64,000 nucleotides of DNA from the NCBI RefSeq assembly GCF_001954275.1, contig NZ_MBEU01000094.1, positions 1-64,000 of the forward strand. Direction: 5' to 3'. Origin of the DNA: Mycobacterium sp. IS-836 (lineage in GTDB: Bacteria; Actinomycetota; Actinomycetes; Mycobacteriales; Mycobacteriaceae). Under the pieces are notes generated by a model that was given only the letters and a program-made list of their open reading frames with translations, was not told the origin of the DNA and made no database searches. Shown here one piece after another: positions 33,135 to 40,458 of the stretch (the stretch's first letter is position 1; each line of letters opens with the position of its first letter). The position numbers and the translations under genes were made by a program.

Positions 33135-33488
33135 TCACTGCAACTGGCCCCCATACCTTTCCCGGTTCTCGGTTTCCGCCTCTTCGCGGAGGGCCGCGAT
33201 CGCGAGGTTCAACCTGTCGGCCAATTCTCCGTGGGCGTAGCCGGTCATCACGCCCGGATGCAGAGTCAACTCGAGCAATCTGCCGTCGGAGTTTGCAACG
33301 GCGCGGATATCGCCCAAGTCCACGCTGTACGTGACTGTCTCGGCCTGCGCGACAAGCGCTTCCCACTTGTCGGCAGCCTCGCTCAGGTCACGCAAAACCG
33401 ATTCGACGAGATCCTTGTCGCTCAGATTCGCGCGACTGCCCGATCCCGACACGTTGACAGTATCGTCGACCCCTCCAACCAGCGTCAA
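33135..33488 (-). CDS. YbaB/EbfC-like protein (Rv0030-like, ESX-associated)
   Basis: 117 aa. Helix-strand pattern ADKWEALVAQAETVTYSVDLGDIRAVANSDGRLLELTLHPGVM, with a long C-terminal helix, is the YbaB/EbfC nucleoid-protein fold; ESX-1 has the similar EspL. Length matches Rv0030 (109 aa). It lies 51 bp upstream of eccB. The role in secretion is not known; EspL-type proteins are cytosolic stabilisers of secreted Esp proteins. Confidence 0.72.
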   Translation of the reverse strand: MTLVGGVDDTVNVSGSGSRANLSDKDLVESVLRDLSEAADKWEALVAQAETVTYSVDLGDIRAVANSDGRLLELTLHPGVMTGYAHGELADRLNLAIAALREEAETENRERYGGQLQ

Positions 33489-33525
33489 TTCATGATTTGG
33501 GGGCGGCCACGACGCGGCCGGACCT

Positions 33526-35337
33526 TCACGGCTTGGTTGTCCACTGACTCGCCGGCGGCGCGTCGAGCTTCTGAAACCAGGCGAAGTGATAGTTCGCCGA
33601 CACCGCGTCCCGGGCGACGAGGCTTTCGGTGGCGGCCAACAACAAACAGTTGAGCAAGAGCGCGGGTGCGATATCGGGGTACTGGCCCAAGAGCTGGTAG
33701 CGGGCGGTGTCGAGGTGCACCCGCAGCAAGTCGACTTCCTCTTCTACGACGCCGGTGCCCGCCGCCGCGGCCTTGGCCAACGTGTGCACCAGCCGGGGCA
33801 ATCCGTCGCGCCAATGCGTCGCCCGACCAAGTTCCCATCCCAGATCATCGACCGGCGGCAGCTCACGCGGCTGCACCGAGGGTTCCGTTGCGGCCACGTC
33901 GTCCGAGCGGCCTATGAAATCGCCGGGGGTGTAGGTCGCCATTCGCGTCGCCTCGTCGAGCAGTGCGGAGACTTTGCCGCGGCGACGCCGGGGCTCCAAC
34001 AACCGAACGCCTGCCGGAAGCGTGATGCCCGACGGGATCCACCCGTGCGCAAGGTCGGTGACCAATAGCGTCGTCCCGTCCGCGAGATCGCCGACCGCCC
34101 AGTTCAACTGTGGTTCTTGGTGGACAACGAACGCGAGGAGCCGCTGCAATCGTTCGTCGTCGGATTCGGCCACAGCGGGGGCCTCAACGGCCGCCGGGGC
34201 CTGCGGGGGTTCCGGCGCCTCCGGGGTCTCGACCGTTGCAGGGGCCTCCACCGCCGCCGGCGGCTCCGGCTCCGCGGGCTCTGCCTCGGCGGGCTCGGGC
34301 TCCACGATCGGCAGCTCCGCGGTCTGTGCCTCCACGGGCTCGGGCTCCGCGATCGGCAGCTTTGCGGTCTCAGCCTGCACAGGCTCCGCTTCGCGTGGCG
34401 CTTCTAACTCTTCCGCCAAAGACGCGACGTCCGGCTCCACCGACCCTGGCTCCACGATCTGCAGCTCTGCGGTCTCCGCCTCGCGGGCCTCCGGCGCGGT
34501 GGCCTCCGGCTCCGGGGCCTCGGGCGCGATGGCCTCCATGACCTGGGTGGCGTCCTCGCGCTCCACCGCCACCTCGGCCTCGGCCGCCTCGGCGGCTTCT
34601 TCCGTCTTCTCGGCCTCGGCGCTCTCCGCGGCTTCGGTCTCCGTGGCCTGTTCGGCCTCGGTCACGTCCGGAGCCTCTTCGGTCGTCGACTCCGGCGCAA
34701 CAACGGTCGTGACGGCGTCGTCATCGTCGGGCGCCCGATGCCGAGCCGCCGAAACCTGGGGTTCGTCGCGATCGTCGGCTGGCGGAGCAGTCGCTACCGG
34801 GGGAGCTGTGGGCGCCTCGTGGCGGTCGCCCTCGGCTGGCTCCGCCGGCGCCGGTGCGGCATCCGAGGGTGCGGCAACGGCGGGCTCCACATCCCTAACG
34901 GCGGGTATGACTTGCGTCTCGTGGATGTCCCTCCTGGTCACACGTTGTCTGACCTGCGGGCGCCGGTGGCCCGCGAGCATCTCGGCGCGCATCGCGCGCA
35001 CATGACGAAGCGTCGATTCGACTCGGCGCTGGGCGTGGGCACGAGCTTCGTCGATGACTCGGGCCTCTTCCGCCTCCCGTGCGGAATCGGTCATGTCGGC
35101 CCGCTTGATGACCTTGAGCTCGTCGTTCGCAGTACGGGTAATCCGCTGCAGGTCAGCCCTGAGATAGTCTGCGAGCGCGGCTGTTTCGCCGGTAATCGTC
35201 GACAGTTCGGCAGGCCAAAGCCCGCCTGTCACCCAAGGGGTGCAGTCGATCTGAGAGCTGAAGGCCGGTATCTCCAATGATTCCCGGGTAGCTCTCCGGA
35301 GGCGCTGACGCGCCGCTATCCGACCGAAGATGGCCAC
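33526..35337 (-). CDS. Large acidic ESX-associated protein (Rv0029/Rv3899c-like)
   Basis: 603 aa. The N-terminal region (about 1-130) is helical and basic. Residues about 140-420 are low-complexity, rich in Glu, Ala and Pro, with imperfect repeats such as ELPIVEPEPAEAE and KLPIAEPEPVEAQ. The C-terminal domain (about 425-590) is folded: RLLAFVVHQEPQLNWAVGDLADG, LVTDLAHGWIPSGITLPAGVRLLEP and LAKAAAAGTGVVEEEVDLLRVHLDTARYQLL. This C-terminal part resembles proteins in ESX loci that I recall as DUF5631/DUF5632. No signal peptide or transmembrane helix. M. tuberculosis Rv0029 is shorter (about 365 aa). Probably cytosolic; role unknown. Confidence 0.65.
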   Translation of the reverse strand: MAIFGRIAARQRLRRATRESLEIPAFSSQIDCTPWVTGGLWPAELSTITGETAALADYLRADLQRITRTANDELKVIKRADMTDSAREAEEARVIDEARAHAQRRVESTLRHVRAMRAEMLAGHRRPQVRQRVTRRDIHETQVIPAVRDVEPAVAAPSDAAPAPAEPAEGDRHEAPTAPPVATAPPADDRDEPQVSAARHRAPDDDDAVTTVVAPESTTEEAPDVTEAEQATETEAAESAEAEKTEEAAEAAEAEVAVEREDATQVMEAIAPEAPEPEATAPEAREAETAELQIVEPGSVEPDVASLAEELEAPREAEPVQAETAKLPIAEPEPVEAQTAELPIVEPEPAEAEPAEPEPPAAVEAPATVETPEAPEPPQAPAAVEAPAVAESDDERLQRLLAFVVHQEPQLNWAVGDLADGTTLLVTDLAHGWIPSGITLPAGVRLLEPRRRRGKVSALLDEATRMATYTPGDFIGRSDDVAATEPSVQPRELPPVDDLGWELGRATHWRDGLPRLVHTLAKAAAAGTGVVEEEVDLLRVHLDTARYQLLGQYPDIAPALLLNCLLLAATESLVARDAVSANYHFAWFQKLDAPPASQWTTKP

Positions 35338-35419
35338 GGGCTAAGCCTACCGGCATTCGGCAGATCGTTTATTCGGAAGGTGAATTGTGCAGATCCGAGG
35401 GCCTGAGTACCGTGAGGGC

Positions 35420-35563
35420 ATGGCTGATTCTGCGCTGCAGCAGCAACTCGACGAAGTCCGCGCTCTGCTGAGCCGCGCGCGAGAGTTGTTCGGCGCCAAC
35501 CCCATCGAGCCGCCGACCGACATCGCTCCCGATCCCGACATCGCCAAGACCTGGGTCATCTAA
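35420..35563 (+). CDS. Small 47-aa protein, opposite strand inside the ESX locus
   Basis: ATG at 35420, preceded by a GTGAGGGC ribosome-binding site, to TAA at 35561. A short amphipathic helix (LQQQLDEVRALLSRARELFG) is followed by a proline/aspartate tail (EPPTDIAPDPDIAKTWVI). Codon use is coding-like, with high GC in the third position. The gene is the only plus-strand one within the locus. No family is recognised; the heptad-like helix could be a chaperone or adaptor. Confidence 0.6.
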   Translation: MADSALQQQLDEVRALLSRARELFGANPIEPPTDIAPDPDIAKTWVI

Positions 35564-35571
35564 GTGTCGGC

Positions 35572-35883
35572 CTAACCCGCGTCATCTCGCCGGCGCAGCT
35601 TGTGCGCCAACAGTTTCTCAATCGCCGCATCGAGATCGTGCGGGGTAGGCACGGCCGTCGACGGCGTGTGCCCGGCGGCCACGATTTCGTCGCGAACTTC
35701 CAGCAACGCTTTCAAACACGACACATCGGCGGTCAAAAGAATGCCCTTTGCCAGGGTTTGGGCGTCGGTATCCATTGCCTCTTCGCTCAACGCGACGCTG
35801 TGCATATATCCGCCGCGGCAAGAGCGGACAAGGATGTGTCCGCTGGGGTGAACCGTGTCGAAAGCGGGATTGGCGTCGGTCAT
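35572..35883 (-). CDS. DUF2694-like ESX-associated protein (Rv0028-like)
   Basis: 103 aa from the ATG at 35883 (MTDANPAFDTVHPSG), overlapping the EspC-like stop by 4 bp (ATGA). The frame is open far upstream, but only because of bias in the EspC-like gene. Small alpha/beta protein: HILVRSCRGGYMHSVALS, then LLTADVSCLKALLEVRDEIVAAG. M. tuberculosis Rv0028 has about 101 aa. Proteins of this type (I recall DUF2694) are found beside ESX genes. No motif gives a function. Confidence 0.72.
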   Translation of the reverse strand: MTDANPAFDTVHPSGHILVRSCRGGYMHSVALSEEAMDTDAQTLAKGILLTADVSCLKALLEVRDEIVAAGHTPSTAVPTPHDLDAAIEKLLAHKLRRRDDAG

Positions 35884-36215
35884 CGACCGCCGTCGACTAT
35901 GCCGCCGAGCTTTCCGGCCGCATCTTCCTCGTGCTGGTCCCAGACCGCCGCCGAGGTATTCAGTTTGCGCGCCATGTCGGCGTGATCGTTGGCCTGTTGC
36001 TCGTAGCACTGGCGCCTTAGCTCGAGCAGCTCGCGTCCGGCGTCGCGCATTTCGCTGAAGATGGGCCCCAGCGAGTCCAGGCTCTCCTGGATTGCGGGGT
36101 GCGATGACGGAACGGTGCGCAGGTACTCGGAGGTGTCCTGATGATGCGCGGCGGCATCGCGCAAATGTGCGGGCACCACATGGATTCGATCTGCCATCCG
36201 CTGTCTCCTCTTCAT
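35880..36215 (-). CDS. EspC-like (DUF2580) ESX substrate-type protein (Rv0027-like)
   Basis: 111 aa, Rv0027 about 105 aa. Helical hairpin typical of EspC-family (excreted virulence factor) proteins: IHVVPAHLRDAAAHHQDTSEYL, then LLELRRQCYEQQANDHADMARKL. EspC ends its second helix with YxxxD (YSEAD); the matching site here reads WDQHE, with Trp in place of Tyr and Glu at +4. No signal peptide. It overlaps the DUF2694-like gene, and lies just after the large DUF4226-type gene. It may be a secreted substrate or a lost-signal relative. Confidence 0.72.
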   Translation of the reverse strand: MKRRQRMADRIHVVPAHLRDAAAHHQDTSEYLRTVPSSHPAIQESLDSLGPIFSEMRDAGRELLELRRQCYEQQANDHADMARKLNTSAAVWDQHEEDAAGKLGGIVDGGR

Positions 36216-36248
36216 GCGCCGCCGGTGAGAGCGGCGAGATCACTATTG

Positions 36249-37673
36249 TCAGGTAGTCGCCGTCCCCGCCGGGCGGGTGGGTGCCGGTGTGTCGGTCGTA
36301 TCCGGCGCGGTCGCGGCCGCCACCGGCGGATGCTCCCAGCCTAGAAAGCTCGGCCCGCTTACGGAGGCGATGTGCTGAATCTGCCCGTCGAGAAGGGCTT
36401 TATCGTGGCCCAGGGCAAGCGCGTGGCGATCGGTGAACATCCCGATATCACCCGGTGCGAGCTGCAGCGGCTCGATCGGGTTGGTTACCGCCGTTCCCGG
36501 TGGGGGAATGGTAATTCCTTGCTGGTGGAATGCATCCGCAATCGGTGCTCCGCCAACCGCGGCCTTGATCGCCGCGGCCAGCTGCGGGCTGGCCGCCGTC
36601 ACCGTCTCGCCATTGGGCAAAGTGACCGTTGTCGGACCCGCGGTCTGCGGATCGCGTTCATCCGTTGACGCGTCGTCCTTATGGGTATCGGCCTCCTCGC
36701 CGGAGTCGCGATCGGTCGGGTCGGACTCTTCCGACGCCAGCAACCCGCTGTCGTCCAGACCGCGCGGCCCCGGATCGCTCGGCTCCTGCGACCCGACAAG
36801 CGGTAACCCACCCGGGCCACTCCAACCGGCCAGCGAGCCAGGCGTGCCGGGCAGCGAACCCGCGCCAAAGTTGGGAATGCTCGGCGGAACCGGCGCCGAC
36901 GGCGCCGCGGGCACGGTGGAGCCCGGTGTCGAATACGGGTCCGATGAATCCCCGCCCAGCGAACCGGGATCGTCAGCCAACAACGAATCCAATAGTGGAT
37001 CCCAGCCCGCAACATCGGCGGACTGTTGGGTAGCGCCGCGCACGGGTGCACTCGTGGGGGCGCCCGGCACCGGCGGGCTCTCGCCGGGGTTGCTCGGCCC
37101 ACCCTTGGAAGCGTCGTACAACGATGTCCACGCGGCCATCAAGGCTGACTTCGACGTGTCATCGAGACTTGCATTCGCGACCACGGACCGAATGTCTCTG
37201 AGCTTGCCGATGAGAAACCGCTGAAAATCACGCGCTCCCGCCGGGGTGTCAAGATCCGATCGCGTCTGCACCGCCGCTTCGGTCTCGTGCTGCAATTTGG
37301 TCAGCGCGTCCCTGCCCTCGACGGTCATCAGGTGCGCATTCATGATGGCCGAAACCACCTGCAAGTCTAGCTGCGAGCTTGCCGAATTCTGGTGTGCTAG
37401 AGCGGCTTCAGCGTCCGCGATGGCTTCGGCGGCGGCACCCTGCTGTCGGTCCGACGGCGCCGGCGGCGAACCCGGCAGCGTCCTCGCATCGAACAGGTCG
37501 GGGTGTTGCTGTCGGATCTTGAACAGGATCGCGTCGAGTTGTTCCGATCGTGTGGTTGGCGTGACCACGGCAGTCAACTCGGTTCGCGTCAATCCGGTCT
37601 GCCAGGCGTTGGGATCGCCGGTGCGGTCGCGCACACGTTTGACCGTGGCGAGTAGTTCGTCATATGTCGACAT
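36249..37673 (-). CDS. DUF4226-type protein with long Pro/Ser/Asp-rich linker (Rv0026-like)
   Basis: 474 aa (Rv0026 about 448). N-terminal helical part (about 1-190) ends with the block TPAGARDFQRFLIGKLRDIRSVV, shared with the small gene next upstream; I recall this module as DUF4226. Residues about 195-350 are Pro/Gly/Ser/Asp-rich and disordered. The C-terminal part (about 355-450) contains TVTLPNGETVTAASPQLAAAIKAA and DIGMFTDRHALALGHDKALLDGQIQHI, the second of which resembles a cell-wall hydrolase or NlpC-like tail (DIGMF, GH). It lacks a cysteine, so it is not an active NlpC/P60 enzyme. Role unknown. Confidence 0.72.
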   Translation of the reverse strand: MSTYDELLATVKRVRDRTGDPNAWQTGLTRTELTAVVTPTTRSEQLDAILFKIRQQHPDLFDARTLPGSPPAPSDRQQGAAAEAIADAEAALAHQNSASSQLDLQVVSAIMNAHLMTVEGRDALTKLQHETEAAVQTRSDLDTPAGARDFQRFLIGKLRDIRSVVANASLDDTSKSALMAAWTSLYDASKGGPSNPGESPPVPGAPTSAPVRGATQQSADVAGWDPLLDSLLADDPGSLGGDSSDPYSTPGSTVPAAPSAPVPPSIPNFGAGSLPGTPGSLAGWSGPGGLPLVGSQEPSDPGPRGLDDSGLLASEESDPTDRDSGEEADTHKDDASTDERDPQTAGPTTVTLPNGETVTAASPQLAAAIKAAVGGAPIADAFHQQGITIPPPGTAVTNPIEPLQLAPGDIGMFTDRHALALGHDKALLDGQIQHIASVSGPSFLGWEHPPVAAATAPDTTDTPAPTRPAGTATT

Positions 37674-37808
37674 CGTCTAGGCGAACAGCGCTGCGCCCCA
37701 GTGCGGGCGGTGTCGCGTCCCCTCCATGCCGGGTGACAGTACTCAGGCGCGAACTCGCCGACAATTCACCACGGCGGGCCTGTGCATGAACTGATCGCAC
37801 GAATCGGG

Positions 37809-38171
37809 CTAGCCCGCAGAGCTGGCGTACTGCGCCCGTAATCCTTCCAAGACAGCAGTTTTCGCGCGATCCAGCTCGTGCGCGTCTGCCACGATCGCCA
37901 CGATCTCGCGTTGCTTGGCGACCAGGAACCGCTGAAACTCGCGGGCGCCCATCGGGGTATCGACGGCGAGGTGGTCCTGGTCCGGGGCGGCGCGTTCGAT
38001 TTCGTCGGCGATCGCGTCAAGCCGCCGCAGGCTCTCCTGGATCGCTGCATGGGCGCTGGCAAGGACTTCCGTGAGCGCGCGGTCGGCCTCAGCGACCGTG
38101 CCGTGTTGGTCGGCCAGTGCAGCCTGACGTGCCTGAATGGCGGCTACCGAAGGCCCGGATGGTTCCGACAT
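37809..38171 (-). CDS. Small DUF4226-type protein (Rv0025-like)
   Basis: 120 aa, exactly the length of Rv0025. All helical. Block DTPMGAREFQRFLVAKQREIVAIVADAHELDRAKTAVLEGLRAQYASSAG is a clear paralogue of the same block in the 474-aa protein downstream. It could be an autonomous WXG-like or chaperone-like unit. A ~135-bp gap separates it from that gene. Confidence 0.75.
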   Translation of the reverse strand: MSEPSGPSVAAIQARQAALADQHGTVAEADRALTEVLASAHAAIQESLRRLDAIADEIERAAPDQDHLAVDTPMGAREFQRFLVAKQREIVAIVADAHELDRAKTAVLEGLRAQYASSAG

Positions 38172-38218
38172 GGGTTCAACCTATTCATCTGCCCAGGCGA
38201 CCTGGGTGGTCCTGCTTC

Positions 38219-39055
38219 TCATATCGGTCGGCGGATCTGAACGTTACTGCCCAATGGGCTGATCCGTACCGAGGCACCCGAGTAGGGCGCCTCGACAACC
38301 AGGTTGTTGCCGATGGCCAGTTGTACGTGTCCGGCATGGGGGAAGACGAGGTCACCCGGCCGGACCTGCGATCGGGGCACGGGGATACCGTCGTTGATCT
38401 GCTCGTACGTAGTGCGGTCCAGGTGAATCCCCGCCTGCGCGTACGCCCATTGGACCAAGCCCGAGCAGTCGAACTGGTTGGGGCCCGTCGCGCCCCAGAC
38501 ATAGGGCCGACCCAGTCGCGACAAGGCGGCGCGCACCGCGATTCCGGCACGACCGCTTGGCGACGGCAGCCGCAGACCGGCCAACCCGGGACCGCGGTGG
38601 TGGAGCATTCGGTATCGCAGCGCCCGCAGTGCAAGCGAATGCCGTCGCGCGCGCAAGCGAGCCGACAGGATGTGCGCCCGTTGCGCACGCAGGCGCGCGG
38701 CACGACGCCGCATCGCCTCACGCTGGGCCATCGGGGTCATAGGGGTGGTCGCGGCGTCGGCGCGGGCTTCGTCGAGAACACTCTTGGTCAGCTCGCGGGC
38801 CTGTGCCCGGTCCTGGTGGGCATTCGCGATGACGCCTGACGCCGCGGCATCCGTGCGCCCCGCCGACAGCAATGCTTCCCTGCTGCGATCGGCTAAAACC
38901 TGGTAATCAGCTTGGGCCACACCACTATTCAGCTCGGCACTGCGCAACAGCAATCTACGGTAATCGCCGATGCCGGCGTCCAGCGTCGCGCGCCGAGTGC
39001 CGCCGGCAAACATTTGGTGTGCACGAGTCAATGCCTCGATGTCACTTCCGATCAC
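38219..39055 (-). CDS. NlpC/P60 family peptidoglycan endopeptidase-like protein (Rv0024-like)
   Basis: 278 aa. C-terminal NlpC/P60 domain (about 167-278): catalytic Cys197 in QFDCSGLVQW, His243 in AGHVQLAIG and EAPYSG as the third site. It would cut D-glutamyl-meso-DAP bonds in the stem peptide. No signal peptide, although the substrate is outside the membrane, so export through a type VII system is likely. The N-terminal helical part (about 1-150) includes TPMAQREAMRRRAARLRAQRAHI, similar to the DUF4226 block of the next two genes. It overlaps the XRE gene by 4 bp (ATGA). Rv0024 is 281 aa. Confidence 0.85.
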   Translation of the reverse strand: MIGSDIEALTRAHQMFAGGTRRATLDAGIGDYRRLLLRSAELNSGVAQADYQVLADRSREALLSAGRTDAAASGVIANAHQDRAQARELTKSVLDEARADAATTPMTPMAQREAMRRRAARLRAQRAHILSARLRARRHSLALRALRYRMLHHRGPGLAGLRLPSPSGRAGIAVRAALSRLGRPYVWGATGPNQFDCSGLVQWAYAQAGIHLDRTTYEQINDGIPVPRSQVRPGDLVFPHAGHVQLAIGNNLVVEAPYSGASVRISPLGSNVQIRRPI

Positions 39056-39840
39056 GATTCCCCCTCACCCGTGTCCTGGTCGGTCGCGCCCTGGTCGGTC
39101 GGCTCGACCGCGTCGGCGAAAGCTCGAACGCGGGGGAGTGCGCCTGCCGGGATGACCCCGCGGTTGCGGATGTCCCACATCTCGTCGCTGCCGACACCGA
39201 GCAATGCCGCGATGATCGGCTCCGGCAACGGCGACTGCGCGCATGCCCGATCAAACCGCGCACTCAAGCTGGCCGGCATGCGTTCCAGCAGAGCGCTGCG
39301 CGTCTCCTCGAGCGACCGCAAGTGCCTCATGAGCCGATCCGTCGAATCGGCTCCGGCGTTCACGGCGACCCGCCATGAGCTGGCGGCCAGCATCTCTGCC
39401 TTCACGCATTGCGCGATCACAGAGAGAATATACGTCTCATATTCGTTTGATGTCGTCGCCGGCAGCCGATCGATGACAGATTTGAGGGCATCGAGCTGCG
39501 CTTCGGCATAGCCTTCCAGCACTTCGGTGTCGCTGTGACGGTCGACGACGACCGCGCCGGCCGGCCGCGCGGACATGGTTTCGGGCGGCTGCGCCGCGAT
39601 CAGCCGGGCCAGCTCGGCATCCGGATCGGCGGCCACCAACAGCCGCGAGTAAGTCCCAGGCGGCAAGCCGAGCCCATTTTCAACCTTCTGAACTGTGCTT
39701 TTGTGCGGCTTGCGAGCGCCGCGCTCAAGATAGCTCAGTCCCATAACGCTGACGCCGGTCGCGGCGGCGAGCTCTGCCAGCGACCAATCGCGCGACTCGC
39801 GCAACGCGCGGATGGCGGCACCGGCCGATTCACGGCTCAC
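39052..39840 (-). CDS. XRE family transcriptional regulator (Rv0023-like)
   Basis: 262 aa from the GTG at 39840 (SRESAGAAIRALRESRDW), the start used in M. tuberculosis Rv0023 (256 aa). N-terminal HTH_3 domain: ALRESRDWSLAELAAATGVSVMGLSYLERGARKPHKSTVQKVENGLGL. The rest is a large helical ligand- or dimer-type domain. It is first in the minus-strand ESX-like block, with a 4-bp overlap to the NlpC/P60 gene, so it very likely regulates the locus. It is divergent from whiB5; a GTATAC palindrome lies between them. Confidence 0.9.
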   Translation of the reverse strand: MSRESAGAAIRALRESRDWSLAELAAATGVSVMGLSYLERGARKPHKSTVQKVENGLGLPPGTYSRLLVAADPDAELARLIAAQPPETMSARPAGAVVVDRHSDTEVLEGYAEAQLDALKSVIDRLPATTSNEYETYILSVIAQCVKAEMLAASSWRVAVNAGADSTDRLMRHLRSLEETRSALLERMPASLSARFDRACAQSPLPEPIIAALLGVGSDEMWDIRNRGVIPAGALPRVRAFADAVEPTDQGATDQDTGEGES

Positions 39841-39930
39841 CGCAGGCTCCGGCCATAGGCCGGATATTACACAGACCAGCTCCATCGGCGCTGTATATAT
39901 GTTTTTGTCACGTTTCTCTTGCGCGCGGGC

Positions 39931-39946
39931 CGTATACGTGTATACG
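39931..39946. promoter_or_regulatory. Palindrome in the XRE-whiB5 divergent promoter
   Basis: CGTATAC-GT-GTATACG: two 7-bp arms with a 2-bp centre, 90 bp upstream of the XRE start and 35 bp upstream of the whiB5 start. Likely bound by the XRE dimer, or another regulator, to control both genes. Confidence 0.5.
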
Positions 39947-39980
39947 CTTTCGTCTACGTTTCACCGACAAGGAGACCGAC

Positions 39981-40397
39981 ATGGGACATCCCTGCGCAGC
40001 CAACCCGGAACTATGGTTCGGCTACCCCGACGATGACGGTGGTGACGGCGCGGCGAAGGCGCGCGCTTACGAGCAGTCGGCCACCGAGGCGCGGCTCCAA
40101 TGCCTGCGTCGCTGCCCGCTGGCGCAGCAGCGGCGATGCGCCCAGCACGCCATCGCACACCGGGAGGAATACGGAGTGTGGGCCGGCGTGAAACTGCCGG
40201 GTGGTCAGTACCGCAAGCGCGACCAGCTCGCCCGCGCCCACGACGTTCTCCGGCGGATCGCCGCCGGAGAGATCAATTCCCGACAGCTGCCCGAAAATGC
40301 GGCGCTGCTCGCGCGCCGCGAACATGACGTCGTTGCGGTGCCCGCGGTGGTGGTGCACCTACCGCTCGCCCAAGTCGGCCCCCGTTCGGCCGCCTGA
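39981..40397 (+). CDS. whiB5: WhiB family iron-sulfur transcriptional regulator WhiB5
   Basis: 138 aa; M. tuberculosis WhiB5 has 139. Four cluster-binding cysteines: C5 (MGHPCAA), then C41, C45 and C53 in LQCLRRCPLAQQRRC, followed by the GVWAG turn. The middle and C-terminal parts (KLPGGQYRKRDQLARAHDVLRRI) are basic and can bind DNA. AAGGAGACCGAC precedes the ATG. WhiB proteins bind SigA or DNA through a 4Fe-4S cluster; WhiB5 of M. tuberculosis is linked to virulence and to control of type VII secretion genes. Its location next to the ESX-like block is striking. Confidence 0.95.
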   Translation: MGHPCAANPELWFGYPDDDGGDGAAKARAYEQSATEARLQCLRRCPLAQQRRCAQHAIAHREEYGVWAGVKLPGGQYRKRDQLARAHDVLRRIAAGEINSRQLPENAALLARREHDVVAVPAVVVHLPLAQVGPRSAA

Positions 40398-40458
40398 CGC
40401 CTGCAATGTCTGGCCGGTCAGCCGTTTGCTGACCCGGCCCACCGGGTAGAGCGCATCC

